A stretch of 48,295 nt of DNA from Bacteroidota bacterium (lineage in GTDB: Bacteria; Bacteroidota; Bacteroidia; B-17B0; Aurantibacillaceae). The position numbers and the translations under genes are program-made. The DNA lies in contig SYAL01000004.1 in NCBI GenBank assembly GCA_005787585.1, positions 1-48,295 of the forward strand, in the 5' to 3' direction. Positions 33,426 through 43,248 of the stretch are shown here, one piece after another (positions within the stretch are counted from its first letter, which is position 1; each line of letters begins with the position of its first letter). The notes beneath the pieces were generated by a model. That model saw only the letters and a program-made list of their open reading frames with translations. It did no database searches and was not told the origin of the DNA.

Positions 33426-34514
33426 TTACCTTAAACTTATTTCGTTATAAATTCTCAATTTTGCTGTACTAACCCATTCTATATACCTTGGATTAATTCC
33501 ATTAAAGGTAATCGAAAAATCAATAAGTTTGGTTAAATCAAAACAATCTGAAAAAATTCCTGCACCTGCTTTATAACCATCCCTTGAATTACAAAATTGT
33601 TCAAAATGTCCCTTTATAGGAACCATCAAAACTGGTTTGCCTAAATACATGGCCTCACAAACGCTTTCAAAACCTGCTGAACTTGCAAGGCCCTTTGAAC
33701 GACTCATCATTTCCATAAAAAGAGAATCGTTAATGGCATGTATAAATAATTTATTTTTATCAAATTGATATAAATGATATAGCGTTTCTGGCTGATCTGT
33801 AAAACAATGGATTTCTTCACAAGGATTATCTTTATGCCAAGTTAAAATCTCTTCAAAATAACCATTATTTACTAAATAAACTAAAAAAAAATCTTCTTTA
33901 GTCGCCTTTAATTCAAAAATTTCTTTTCTTAATAAAGGTGGTACAACAATTACATCTTTACTATTTGTGTGAATATTATAAAAAGATAATGCTAAATTTT
34001 TTGATGAACCATAAGCTGTTAGTCGAGTAAATGATTTAATTAAGAACTTATCAAGTATTTTTCCGATTGGAAACTCAAAGTCTTGATGAAAATAAATATA
34101 TTGATGTCCAACACAAATTAACTTTATTTGAGGCTTATAAAAACGATAATATAACCCCATTAATAAATCGAAAAAATTAATTATCACATCAGGCTGATGT
34201 GTTTTTATAATATCATCTATTTTTTTTAAACTACTTTTATAGCATTTGATTTCTCTTATTCCTTTAATTATTGACCTTCTAATATTAATACTTTTGTTTT
34301 TATTATCAGTTACAAAATTTGGACTTGTTAATTGTATAATAGGAGATTTAATTTTTTGATTTAAAAATTCTGGAATTTTTCTATTGCCACTTGAACCTAT
34401 AATAATAGCGCTAACGGTATGACCTTTTTCAATTAATAATTCATACATACTAATTGCCTGAGTTAGGTGCCCCCTCCCCTCACCTTGAATTGCTAAAATA
34501 AATTTTTTAGACAT
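33426..34514 (-). CDS. GT28/MurG-like glycosyltransferase family protein
   Basis: A 362-residue GT-B fold protein. The N-terminus has AIQGEGRGHLTQAISMYELL, the Gly-rich first loop of MurG-like enzymes, and the C-terminal donor-binding domain has SSAGFESVCEAMYLGKPVLMVPIKGHFEQF split over residues about 278-310. Proteins of this family often glycosylate membrane lipids. It is 1 base from each neighbour: an LpxH-like phosphatase upstream and a lipid kinase downstream. Confidence 0.8.
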   Translation of the reverse strand: MSKKFILAIQGEGRGHLTQAISMYELLIEKGHTVSAIIIGSSGNRKIPEFLNQKIKSPIIQLTSPNFVTDNKNKSINIRRSIIKGIREIKCYKSSLKKIDDIIKTHQPDVIINFFDLLMGLYYRFYKPQIKLICVGHQYIYFHQDFEFPIGKILDKFLIKSFTRLTAYGSSKNLALSFYNIHTNSKDVIVVPPLLRKEIFELKATKEDFFLVYLVNNGYFEEILTWHKDNPCEEIHCFTDQPETLYHLYQFDKNKLFIHAINDSLFMEMMSRSKGLASSAGFESVCEAMYLGKPVLMVPIKGHFEQFCNSRDGYKAGAGIFSDCFDLTKLIDFSITFNGINPRYIEWVSTAKLRIYNEISLR

Positions 34515-34515
34515 A

Positions 34516-35349
34516 TTAATAATTAAATTGAATGTCTAATCCTTGTGAGAAGGATATATCGCTTTCTTGCGTATTACTAATTATAGTTTGATTAATAGCT
34601 AAAGAATTTAGCCATTCTTGATACTGAATAATTTTCCAATTCCCTTCGTTATCTTCTACTAATGCAGTTAAGCTTTCAACCCAATCTCCTGAATTTAAAT
34701 ATTCTATTCCTTCGATATTTTTTATTGCAGCCTGATGAATGTGGCCACAAATTATACCATCACACTTTCTAAACTTAGCCACTTTTACTAATTCATTTTC
34801 GTAATCGTATACAAAAGAAACCGCAGACTTAACCTTGGCTTTAATTACTTTAGAAATTGAATAATAAGGCAATCCTTTCTTTTCCCTGTATACATTATAA
34901 TGTCTATTTATCCATAATAAAAAAGTATAACCTATATCTCCTAATTTGGCAATCCATCTTAATTTTGATGTAATGCTGTCAAACAAATCACCATGCGTAA
35001 CAAAATACTTTTTGTTAACTCCGAAATGGATATAAGATTTACGTATTGAAAAGTTGCCTATTTTTAATGGCATAATCTCTTCTAAAAAATCATCATGATT
35101 TCCTCTAATATAAACTATTTTAGATTTTTTTTTAGATGATAATGAAATGATGTATTTAAAAAAATTGCTATGTTGCTTAGTCCACTTTCCATTTTTTCTT
35201 AATTGCCATCCATCTATAATGTCTCCATTTAGAATTAGGGTTTCACATTTGTGATACTTTAAAAAGTTAATAACTTCTTTTGCCTTGCTGGCTTTAATCC
35301 CCAAATGAATATCTGATAAAACGATTGTTTTGTAAAAAGTCTTCATCAA
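34516..35349 (-). CDS. UDP-2,3-diacylglucosamine diphosphatase-like metallophosphoesterase (LpxH family)
   Basis: A 277-residue two-metal phosphoesterase. The signature runs LSDIHLG near residue 12, NGDIIDGWQL near 41, RGNHDDFLEE near 83, THGD near 119 and CGHIHQAA near 199, giving all metal ligands. This matches LpxH, which makes lipid X in lipid A synthesis. The C-terminal tail of about 40 residues is unassigned. Because it is followed by a glycosyltransferase and a lipid kinase rather than lpx genes, it may hydrolyse another nucleotide- or phospho-lipid. Confidence 0.82.
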   Translation of the reverse strand: MMKTFYKTIVLSDIHLGIKASKAKEVINFLKYHKCETLILNGDIIDGWQLRKNGKWTKQHSNFFKYIISLSSKKKSKIVYIRGNHDDFLEEIMPLKIGNFSIRKSYIHFGVNKKYFVTHGDLFDSITSKLRWIAKLGDIGYTFLLWINRHYNVYREKKGLPYYSISKVIKAKVKSAVSFVYDYENELVKVAKFRKCDGIICGHIHQAAIKNIEGIEYLNSGDWVESLTALVEDNEGNWKIIQYQEWLNSLAINQTIISNTQESDISFSQGLDIQFNY

Positions 35350-35599
35350 TATTTTTCAGAAAACTACTTAACCTGTATAAATTAATTTAAAATTAAAAAC
35401 TATTAATTTATTAAATAATACACTCTAATATTATAATAAAGTTAATTAATGAAAATATTTAATATTAAATTTTTAAGTCTATATATTTTCAATTCAAATT
35501 CTTAATAATCAAAAACAATACTTGATATATCTAGAATAGTTTCCTTTTAAATTAATAAGGTTATTGAGTTAAATAATTAATCTAAAAAAAATTATAAAA
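35350..35599. other. AT-rich gap upstream of the LpxH-like operon
   Basis: About 250 bases without a coding frame of note. No consensus -7 element was found for the minus-strand operon; only AT-rich sequence is visible before the terminator at 35600. Confidence 0.5.
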
Positions 35600-35629
35600 A
35601 AAGCCGTTAGTTTAATTTCTAACGGCTTT
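35600..35629 (-). terminator. Rho-independent terminator of the 1171-residue T9SS gene
   Basis: AAAGCCGTTAG (35600-35610) and CTAACGGCTTT (35619-35629) form a perfect 11-bp stem with an 8-base loop, followed on the minus strand by a T-rich run. It lies 18 bases after the stop codon. Confidence 0.85.
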
Positions 35630-35647
35630 CTATTTGAATTAATTAAA

Positions 35648-38600
35648 TTACTCCTTAATTAGTTTTTTAGTTATTAAACCTATTCTAACAAAATAAATAC
35701 CTTTGGCTTGTTGGTTTAAATCAATTTCTATTTTTTCATTTTCTATCCTTGAATAATAAACTAAAGAACCAATAGCATTATATACTTGAACACTTTGATT
35801 TGATGAGCTTGAAATAATTGTTATTTTATTATTGAAAGGATTAGGGTATACAATAAATTCATTACCAGAGTTTGTAATTTGACTTATGCTGGTACATGCA
35901 TTTACCGTTATATTACTCGTGGCAAATATTTGAGACACACATCCTGCTGTGCTTGTGCCTGCTACCGTATAACTAGCAGTAATGCTTGGACTTACTACTG
36001 AATTACCTCCTTGTATGGTATAAGTATTTGCTCCACTTGGATTAATGCTGAAGTTTTCTCCTGCACATATTGATCCAGAATTTACTGTAATAGTTGGATT
36101 AGAATTTACAGTATAAGAAACATTTAAAGTACTACTACAACTGTTTGATGAAATTCCAATAATTGAATAGTTTCCTGAACTTATAGGACTGAATGATACT
36201 AATGAGTTTGTTGGCAAGCCATTATTTGAATAACTAACTGCTCCTGACAATGTTTGTGATAATGATGATCCCAAACAAATATTATTTGCTCCAGAAATTG
36301 TTATTGTTGGTGATGGATTAACTGTTAGTGTTTGCAAAATAGAACCAGTTGCGCAATTTGTGCCTCCAATTATAGCTACTGAGTAGTTTCCTGAATTAAT
36401 AGCAATAATAGAATGTGAATTTGCACCTGAAATCAGATTTCCATTATTACTCCATTGATACGTTAAACTTGCAGAATTTATTACACTAAGTATAGGCGCG
36501 TTATTTGAACAATTATTCGAAGATTGACCAACTGCTGAAATAGAACTTGAAATAGGTGCTAAGCAACCTGGGATTCCCCAAATACTTAATGTGCTACTAA
36601 CTTCATTTGCTGCAATAACTATGTTTTGACCATTTGGACTTTGTGATTGAGGAATAAAAATAATTCCTTCAGCACCCAAATCTGGGCCATTAGCTGGTAA
36701 ATATCTGTTATTAACATAAGTAATAAAAACGGGCGTTAATGGATTTGACACATCATAAACCATTACCCCTCCTATTCTTTCTATAGCGATAAAAGCATAT
36801 GTGTTTAATCCTATCTTTCCAATAGCAACACCCTCTGGCTCTGGACCCTTATCGTCGCTTCTGTCTTTTCTTGTTGAATTAGAATTACTTGCATTAAAAA
36901 GAACCGAATAAGAATTCGTTGCGGTAATCATTTCAAGATCATCTTTACTATCATAAACTAAATTTCCAGTACTTCCGTTCCAAATTGAAAATGAGCGAGA
37001 GCCATAGGTATAAATAGTATCAATATCTCCATCGTTATCTATATCTCCATTTTTATTAGTTGACATTAATCTGCCTAAAACGTAATTGTTTTTCAATTCA
37101 TTTCCGTTTGGAAACTTTTGTGGATCTAAGGTTAATTGAGCAACTCGGCTCTCTTCTGAAAACCCAGCATAAGCTCTGGCATCTCCTTCATTTGCAGAAA
37201 TTATATAATTTACACCACCAACAGTATAAGTGGCTATTGCATCTGGCAAATAAAAACCTTTAATTGGAAAGTTAGAAATATCAACCCCTTTAGTTAAATT
37301 CGAAGCATCAATTCCATTGTTTAATAAGGAATGATCTTTTGTTCCCAAAGATTTAATAGAAGTAATTGTGTTGTTTTGCAAATTAATTTCAACCAATGCA
37401 TTATTTTCTTGAAGACCCACCCATGCTTTTGAATCATCTTCTGAAACACAAATATATTCTGGCTCAAAGTCTTTCGAAGCACTCGCATTTAATCCATAAA
37501 TTCTTATTCCTTGTACTCTTAAGCTTGTCTCTTGTCCATTATAAGCTGTAAATGTTATATGAGAAACATTTGATTGATTTAAATTTGCAATCCCTCCTGA
37601 AATATTAATAATGCTAACTGATCCGTCAGGATCTAAAGTATAAGCTGCATTTGGCTCTCCTTCGTTAGCGGTTAGTACTTTTGTACCAGCTCTATTAAAA
37701 GTTATCATATCTGGCATCATCCCAACTTTTACTTGATTTAAATAAACGCCATTTGTATTAAAAAATACTACTTTTCCTGAATCTTGAGGATTTATTCCAT
37801 TTTCAATAGCGGCAGCCACTATTCCATTTTTAACAGCAATAGAATTTATGTTTCCGTAAGTTGTAATTGGAACAGAAAGTAGTAAACTTGGGCTTGATGG
37901 ATTTATAAAATTTACAATATCCAATTTTCCGCCTATACTGTTTGCTATAAATAAGCGTTGAGTAACTGGATCATGAGCAACAATTTCGGCCGAATTTGAT
38001 CCACTTACTGTGTTTGAAAAGCTAGATAATAGATTTAATGAAAGGGTATTTGATGCTTGAGGAATCACTTTGTCATTATCTGAAATATAAAAAGCAAACT
38101 GAGTAATAGAGCCTAAATTACAATTTTGAGGATCATATAATCTTAAAATTATATATTCTGCACTTTCTGCAAATAAATCATTATTTAAATTAATAGTAAT
38201 TGGAACGCTAGAATTTAATGGCGCGTTCGGGGCAAAAGTAACTGTTATATTAGCTAATGTATAATCACTAGCCGAAGCATTAGATAATACCGAAGCATAA
38301 ACAGAAATAGAAGAAGACATGGTACTTGTAGAAGTTAATCTCATAAATATATTTGCTGAAGAAACACTTTCGTTAACAGTGGTGTCGTTACTCAAAAAAG
38401 AAATGCTGGCTGGACTAACCATTCCTGAAGTTATGAGCGAAACTGATGATACTGCAACGGTTTGAACAGTTCCAGAACTAACTGTTCTTGAAATAGACCA
38501 AGTGTTATTTGCTAAATTAAATAAACCTGATGTAGTTATTAAAACATCGCTGCCTGGGTCAGGTCCAAAAAAACTATTTCCAGTTAAACAACCTCCAGAA

Positions 38601-39163
38601 TATAAATCACTTATTGGTAATTGATAACCAATATTTCCTGGACTAACACTAGCGGTTCCAATTCCGGTTCCAAAAAACAATACATCTGATGGAACAGTTA
38701 AACTATTTATAGCCGCAACTGGTAATTTAAAAACGGCAACGGCATCTGCATTACTTCCTCCATTTCCAAAAACACCCGATGCATTTGGGAGACCAATTCC
38801 ACCATCACCATTTACATATTTTACATTAATAGTTCTAATTAGATTCACATTAGGAATCATACAATTGCCTCCAACATAAACCACTTGGCCGATTCCAACA
38901 GAACCTGAATTAATTCCAAATGCATATGAAGTGCTGCCACCTGCTACCCATCCTAAACTTGTTGCAACACCATTATTATTTACGATTATTGTATATGGGG
39001 TTAAAGAAAAATTTATATTTTGTGATGCGATTAATTCCACGTATTCTTTACAACTATCAGTACCAGCTGGATTTGCAAAAACTTCGCTTATTATTAAACC
39101 AGGATTTTGGGCTTTAGAATTGAATACAAATAATGTAATTAAAATAGTAAGTGCTTTTTTCAT
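35648..39163 (-). CDS. T9SS cargo with lamin-tail, Calx-beta, choice-of-anchor I and Ig-like regions
   Basis: A 1171-residue secreted protein. A signal peptide (1-18) is followed by a lamin-tail-like domain (about 20-150, LIISEVFANPAGTDSCKEYVEL), a Calx-beta-like segment (about 250-360, ending ISDND), a choice-of-anchor I region (about 370-860, with EIVAHDPVTQRLFIANS and ISANEGDARAYAGF) and Ig-like repeats (about 870-1090, with CSNNAPILSV and NICLGSSLSQTLSGA). The last 80 residues (FIVYPNPFNNKITI to KKLIKE) are a type A T9SS sorting domain, so it should cross the outer membrane and be anchored or released. The propeller-like region may bind metal or nucleic acid; function unknown. Confidence 0.88.
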   Translation of the reverse strand: MKKALTILITLFVFNSKAQNPGLIISEVFANPAGTDSCKEYVELIASQNINFSLTPYTIIVNNNGVATSLGWVAGGSTSYAFGINSGSVGIGQVVYVGGNCMIPNVNLIRTINVKYVNGDGGIGLPNASGVFGNGGSNADAVAVFKLPVAAINSLTVPSDVLFFGTGIGTASVSPGNIGYQLPISDLYSGGCLTGNSFFGPDPGSDVLITTSGLFNLANNTWSISRTVSSGTVQTVAVSSVSLITSGMVSPASISFLSNDTTVNESVSSANIFMRLTSTSTMSSSISVYASVLSNASASDYTLANITVTFAPNAPLNSSVPITINLNNDLFAESAEYIILRLYDPQNCNLGSITQFAFYISDNDKVIPQASNTLSLNLLSSFSNTVSGSNSAEIVAHDPVTQRLFIANSIGGKLDIVNFINPSSPSLLLSVPITTYGNINSIAVKNGIVAAAIENGINPQDSGKVVFFNTNGVYLNQVKVGMMPDMITFNRAGTKVLTANEGEPNAAYTLDPDGSVSIINISGGIANLNQSNVSHITFTAYNGQETSLRVQGIRIYGLNASASKDFEPEYICVSEDDSKAWVGLQENNALVEINLQNNTITSIKSLGTKDHSLLNNGIDASNLTKGVDISNFPIKGFYLPDAIATYTVGGVNYIISANEGDARAYAGFSEESRVAQLTLDPQKFPNGNELKNNYVLGRLMSTNKNGDIDNDGDIDTIYTYGSRSFSIWNGSTGNLVYDSKDDLEMITATNSYSVLFNASNSNSTRKDRSDDKGPEPEGVAIGKIGLNTYAFIAIERIGGVMVYDVSNPLTPVFITYVNNRYLPANGPDLGAEGIIFIPQSQSPNGQNIVIAANEVSSTLSIWGIPGCLAPISSSISAVGQSSNNCSNNAPILSVINSASLTYQWSNNGNLISGANSHSIIAINSGNYSVAIIGGTNCATGSILQTLTVNPSPTITISGANNICLGSSLSQTLSGAVSYSNNGLPTNSLVSFSPISSGNYSIIGISSNSCSSTLNVSYTVNSNPTITVNSGSICAGENFSINPSGANTYTIQGGNSVVSPSITASYTVAGTSTAGCVSQIFATSNITVNACTSISQITNSGNEFIVYPNPFNNKITIISSSSNQSVQVYNAIGSLVYYSRIENEKIEIDLNQQAKGIYFVRIGLITKKLIKE

Positions 39164-39301
39164 AAGTTAACATTTTATACAAAATTGATGCATTCATATT
39201 AAGCATATCCTATAAAAAAATTAAATAATTGTAATTTTTTCTTAATTTAATTTAACAGAAAATTGACTTTTTAATTTAAATGAAAAATCAATTTAAATGA
39301 A

Positions 39302-41473
39302 TTATTGAACTATTATTTTTTTGTTAAAATTTTCTTTTGGAGTATTAATTTGAATAAAATATAGTCCACTTTTAAATTCATTCAAATCTATTGTTATTTT
39401 ATTTTCATTAGTTTTTAATGAGTATACATTCTGCCCCAAACTATTTTTAATCTGAATTTCCGTAATTACAATATCATTAAAAAATAATTCGATTTTATCT
39501 TTTGCAGGGTTAGGATAAATTATAATATTATTAATCAATTCATCATCAAATTCTATTCCAGTACAAGGTGAAACTATTATTGTAATTTGACTATTTGAAC
39601 TACAGTTTAACGAATTGGTACCAAAAACACTGTATGTTGATGTAACGGTTGGGCTTGAAACTAATAATCCACCTGAATTATTTCCTGTCCAAGTATAAGT
39701 TAATGCTCCAATTGGCGTAAGAGAAACTGAATTTCCTCTACAAATTAATGAGGCTGATGGTATTATTGTAATGGTTGGTGTTGGATTAACATTTACGTTT
39801 ACTGTATTAGACGCTAATCCCGGACAACCAGATAAATTTCCTGCTAGGCTATATGTTGTATTAATAGTTGGTGTAACAATTATAGAATTTGTAAGTGCTC
39901 CGTTGCTCCAGGTATAAGTCGTAACTCCTCCTGCAATTAAAGTAGCAGATTTTCCAGAACAAATCGTGATAGAATTTACTGTTATTGATGGAGAACTCGC
40001 AACTGCAACTTGAGTTACAATTGAATTTTGACATCCAGCCAAACTGGTACCTATAACTGTATAAGATGTATTTACAGCAGGTGATACAGAAATTGTTGAA
40101 CTCGAACTTCCTGTACTCCATGAATATGAATTAGCTCCACTTGCTGATAGAATTCCTTGTTGACCTAAACAAATTGTAATTGAATTTGATATAATTACAG
40201 GCAATTGATTTACTGTAACTAAAATAGTATTTGATGTAATACATCCATTGCTGTTTCCTGTAACTGTATAAACCGTTGTCACACTTGGATTAAATGTTAC
40301 ACCATTTTGCAAACCGTTAGATATAGTATAAGATTGAGCTCCACTCGCATTTATGGCTAACGATTGGCCCAAACAAATAGAAGCTGAAATTGCAGATATC
40401 GTAAGGGTTGGCGCATTACATGTTGGCGAAAAAGCTAGTCCTCTAAAAATAGTATTAGTTGTACTTGCAGTTGCTAAAGTTGTAGCTGAAGATAAAGCCC
40501 CTTGATCTAAAATAGAAATTAATCTATTTGAAATACTCTCGTTGGTTGTTGCATAAATAATTGGATTTAAACCTGAAAAATCTGCCACAACACCAGTTGC
40601 GCCTATTGCTGCAGATCCAGTAGATAAAGTATAAGCAAGAGTCCAAGTGTTTGAAGCGTTAACCCATTTTTGAATTCCACCTAATGAAGAATTTCTCATA
40701 TCAGCAACATAACAAATATTATTTGCTGAATTAAAATAAAATTGTGCTGGTTGAGAAGATGCTCCTGTTATAATTATACAAGAGGCAGTTTGTCCGGCAG
40801 AGGTTGATGTTCCATTTCCTATAGCGTAAATACCAATATCAGATGGAGTTCCGCTTGCTACCTGAGAAGAAACATAAAGCTGATTATTAAAAATATTAAT
40901 TGCTCTTAAATTTAATTTTGTGTTTTGAATTGTTGTAGGAGTTGAAGCGGTTCCATAATAATTTGTTCCTTGAGACGAACCTGATGCCCAAAAGTTTGTA
41001 TTATCTGTGGCTGTTGCGCCTCGGATATTGCTACCTGAAAAAAACAATGTGTTTGCTGTTGCAATTGAAAAAGAAGATAAGCCTGCTGCACCAACAATTC
41101 CAATTGATCTTGGTATTAATGTGCTAGATGCTGTTGTTATATTTGTTAAATTTGGAAGCGTTTGAGAATATCCTGTAAACAATAAATAAAGTCCATTTGA
41201 TGATCGAGATAAAAGACCTTCAGATGTTGCTGAACCACTTACAATAAGAGAATTTACTGTTGAGGTATTTGGAACGGTCATTGAATAAGTTAATACCCCA
41301 GCTGTGGAAAATTCTTTAAGCACAATTGGATTCCCTGTATTAGAAAGTGGGTTAGATCCATCTCCTGATTGAAAAACAGTAATGTTTCCTGATGAAAATT
41401 GAGAATAAGAATTAAATGCAATTAACAATAAAAGACAAATACTTATTTTGATTTTGTTTATGTAAATTTTCAT
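39302..41473 (-). CDS. T9SS cargo with N-terminal propeller-like region and four Ig-like repeats
   Basis: A 723-residue secreted protein. Signal peptide 1-24 (ISICLLLLIAFNSYS), a region of about 340 residues rich in Ser, Thr and Asn with propeller-like spacing, then about four Ig/PKD-like repeats of 80 residues, each opening with an ITICxGxSxxLxAxG pattern (ISASICLGQSLAINASGA, SITICLGQQGILSASGA, SITICSGKSATLIAGG, SLICRGNSVSLTPIG). The C-terminal IIIYPNPAKDKIEL to KKIIVQ is a T9SS type A sorting domain. It neighbours a second cargo protein with the same repeat type; 138 bases separate them, so they may or may not share a transcript. Confidence 0.85.
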   Translation of the reverse strand: MKIYINKIKISICLLLLIAFNSYSQFSSGNITVFQSGDGSNPLSNTGNPIVLKEFSTAGVLTYSMTVPNTSTVNSLIVSGSATSEGLLSRSSNGLYLLFTGYSQTLPNLTNITTASSTLIPRSIGIVGAAGLSSFSIATANTLFFSGSNIRGATATDNTNFWASGSSQGTNYYGTASTPTTIQNTKLNLRAINIFNNQLYVSSQVASGTPSDIGIYAIGNGTSTSAGQTASCIIITGASSQPAQFYFNSANNICYVADMRNSSLGGIQKWVNASNTWTLAYTLSTGSAAIGATGVVADFSGLNPIIYATTNESISNRLISILDQGALSSATTLATASTTNTIFRGLAFSPTCNAPTLTISAISASICLGQSLAINASGAQSYTISNGLQNGVTFNPSVTTVYTVTGNSNGCITSNTILVTVNQLPVIISNSITICLGQQGILSASGANSYSWSTGSSSSTISVSPAVNTSYTVIGTSLAGCQNSIVTQVAVASSPSITVNSITICSGKSATLIAGGVTTYTWSNGALTNSIIVTPTINTTYSLAGNLSGCPGLASNTVNVNVNPTPTITIIPSASLICRGNSVSLTPIGALTYTWTGNNSGGLLVSSPTVTSTYSVFGTNSLNCSSNSQITIIVSPCTGIEFDDELINNIIIYPNPAKDKIELFFNDIVITEIQIKNSLGQNVYSLKTNENKITIDLNEFKSGLYFIQINTPKENFNKKIIVQ

Positions 41474-41588
41474 AAAAATTTTTTTAAAATTAAATACTTT
41501 TGTTGAATTAAATGTTATCTAATAGTTTAATTAAAGATATATTTTAAAAAAATAAAATACAAATTCAATAAAATTTTAATCTCTTTAA

Positions 41589-41620
41589 TTTGAACAAGCC
41601 TTAAAATATAATTATCTTTG
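41589..41620 (+). promoter_or_regulatory. Promoter of the aldehyde dehydrogenase gene
   Basis: TTTG (41589-41592), a 20-base spacer and TATCTTTG (41613-41620) match the Bacteroidetes consensus. The start codon is 18 bases downstream of the -7 box, so the leader is very short. Confidence 0.6.
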
Positions 41621-41638
41621 ATAAATTATTAAAATTTC

Positions 41639-43165
41639 ATGCAAGACATATTAAATGCATTAGGCGTCAAACAAATTAACGAAGGATGTTCATCAGGATT
41701 AAATTGGTTTTCTTCAGGGAAATCAATTTCTTCATTTAGCCCCGTTGATGGCAAATTAATTTCAAAAGTTAAAACTGCTAATTCGGAAGATTATCAAAAA
41801 ATCATTTCAACATCAAAATCAGCTTTTGAAATTTGGAAAACTATTCCTGCTCCAAAACGCGGAGAATTCGTTCGTCAATTTGGTGATAAATTAAGGATTA
41901 AGAAAAATGAATTAGGCAAACTTGTTTCATACGAAATGGGAAAGTCATATCAAGAAGGATTAGGCGAAGTTCAAGAAATGATAGACATTTGTGATTTAGC
42001 TGTTGGCATGTCTCGACAGTTATTTGGTTTACAAATGCACAGCGAAAGGCCTAAACACCGAATGATGGAACAATGGCATCCTTTAGGTGTTGTTGGAATT
42101 ATAAGTGCCTTTAATTTTCCTGTTGCTGTTTGGGCATGGAATGCAACTTTAGCTTGGATTTGTGGGAATGTCTGCATTTGGAAGCCTTCCGAAAAAACTC
42201 CCTTGTGTTCAATTGCCTGTCAAAACATTTGGAACGAAGTGGCCCTCGAAAATAATCTACCCGAAGGTATTTCGTCTTTAATTAATGGCGATTATAAAAT
42301 TGGTGAATATATGACTGCAGATCATAACGTTTCGCTTATATCCGCAACAGGATCTACTAGAATGGGAAAAATAGTTGGTGCGAAAGTTGCAGAGCGTTTT
42401 GGGAAAAGTATTTTAGAACTTGGAGGTAACAATGCCATAATTATCACAGAAAATGCAGACCTAAATGTATCAATTGTTGGTGCTGTTTTTGGTGCAGTTG
42501 GAACAGCTGGACAGCGCTGCACCTCTACTCGTCGTCTTATTATCCATGAAAATATTTACCAAAAGGTAAAAGATAATTTAATAAAAGCATATGGCCAATT
42601 AAAAATTGGTAATCCCCTGGACGAATCAAATCATGTTGGCCCGTTAATTGATAAAGAAGCGGTTAAAAATTATATTTCAGCTCTAAATAGTATTATAAAA
42701 GATGGAGGCGAAATTATTGTTCCAGGTGCTGTATTAGAAGGCCCTGGATTCGAAAGTGGCTGCTATGTTAAACCAGTTATCGCCGAAGTAGAAAACCACT
42801 TTTCTATTGTACAACACGAAACATTTGTGCCTATTTTATATTTAATAAAATACAAAACACTTCAAGAAGCTATTAAACTTCAAAATTCAGTTCCACAGGG
42901 TTTATCAAGTGCAATTATGACCTTAAATGTGCGTGAAGCGGAGTTATTTTTAAGTGCTTCAGGTAGCGATTGTGGAATTGCTAATGTTAATATTGGAACA
43001 AGTGGTGCTGAAATTGGTGGTGCTTTTGGTGGTGAAAAAGAAACAGGTGGGGGCCGAGAGAGTGGTTCTGATGCATGGAAAGTATATATGCGTCGACAGA
43101 CCAACACAATAAATTGGGGCGACAATTTACCCTTAGCTCAAGGGATAAAATTTGATTTCGGTTAA
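41639..43165 (+). CDS. Aldehyde dehydrogenase, ALDH7/aminoadipate-semialdehyde type
   Basis: A 508-residue NAD(P)-dependent aldehyde dehydrogenase. The nucleotide-binding site has ISAFNFPVAVWAWNATLA near 154-171 and SATGSTRMGK near 234, the general base is in LELGGNNAI near 257, and the catalytic Cys is in AGQRCTSTRR near 292. The FGGEKETGGGRESGSDAWK tail block fits the ALDH7 (antiquitin) class, which oxidises alpha-aminoadipate semialdehyde in lysine breakdown. It appears monocistronic with its own promoter. Confidence 0.9.
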   Translation: MQDILNALGVKQINEGCSSGLNWFSSGKSISSFSPVDGKLISKVKTANSEDYQKIISTSKSAFEIWKTIPAPKRGEFVRQFGDKLRIKKNELGKLVSYEMGKSYQEGLGEVQEMIDICDLAVGMSRQLFGLQMHSERPKHRMMEQWHPLGVVGIISAFNFPVAVWAWNATLAWICGNVCIWKPSEKTPLCSIACQNIWNEVALENNLPEGISSLINGDYKIGEYMTADHNVSLISATGSTRMGKIVGAKVAERFGKSILELGGNNAIIITENADLNVSIVGAVFGAVGTAGQRCTSTRRLIIHENIYQKVKDNLIKAYGQLKIGNPLDESNHVGPLIDKEAVKNYISALNSIIKDGGEIIVPGAVLEGPGFESGCYVKPVIAEVENHFSIVQHETFVPILYLIKYKTLQEAIKLQNSVPQGLSSAIMTLNVREAELFLSASGSDCGIANVNIGTSGAEIGGAFGGEKETGGGRESGSDAWKVYMRRQTNTINWGDNLPLAQGIKFDFG

Positions 43166-43248
43166 ATAAAATTCGTATTCCTTTTTTACACTCTAAACAT
43201 TCGTGTTAAGTTATCCATCAAAAAAATTAAGTAATTTTACATTAATAT

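Noticed and set aside
39302..41473. Repeats in the T9SS gene as a CRISPR or minisatellite
   Set aside because: The similarity is at protein level between Ig-like domains of about 80 residues; the DNA copies are diverged and there are no short spacers.
42322..42522. Antisense frames inside the aldehyde dehydrogenase gene
   Set aside because: They lie opposite a clearly conserved enzyme and show no recognisable domain or start signal.
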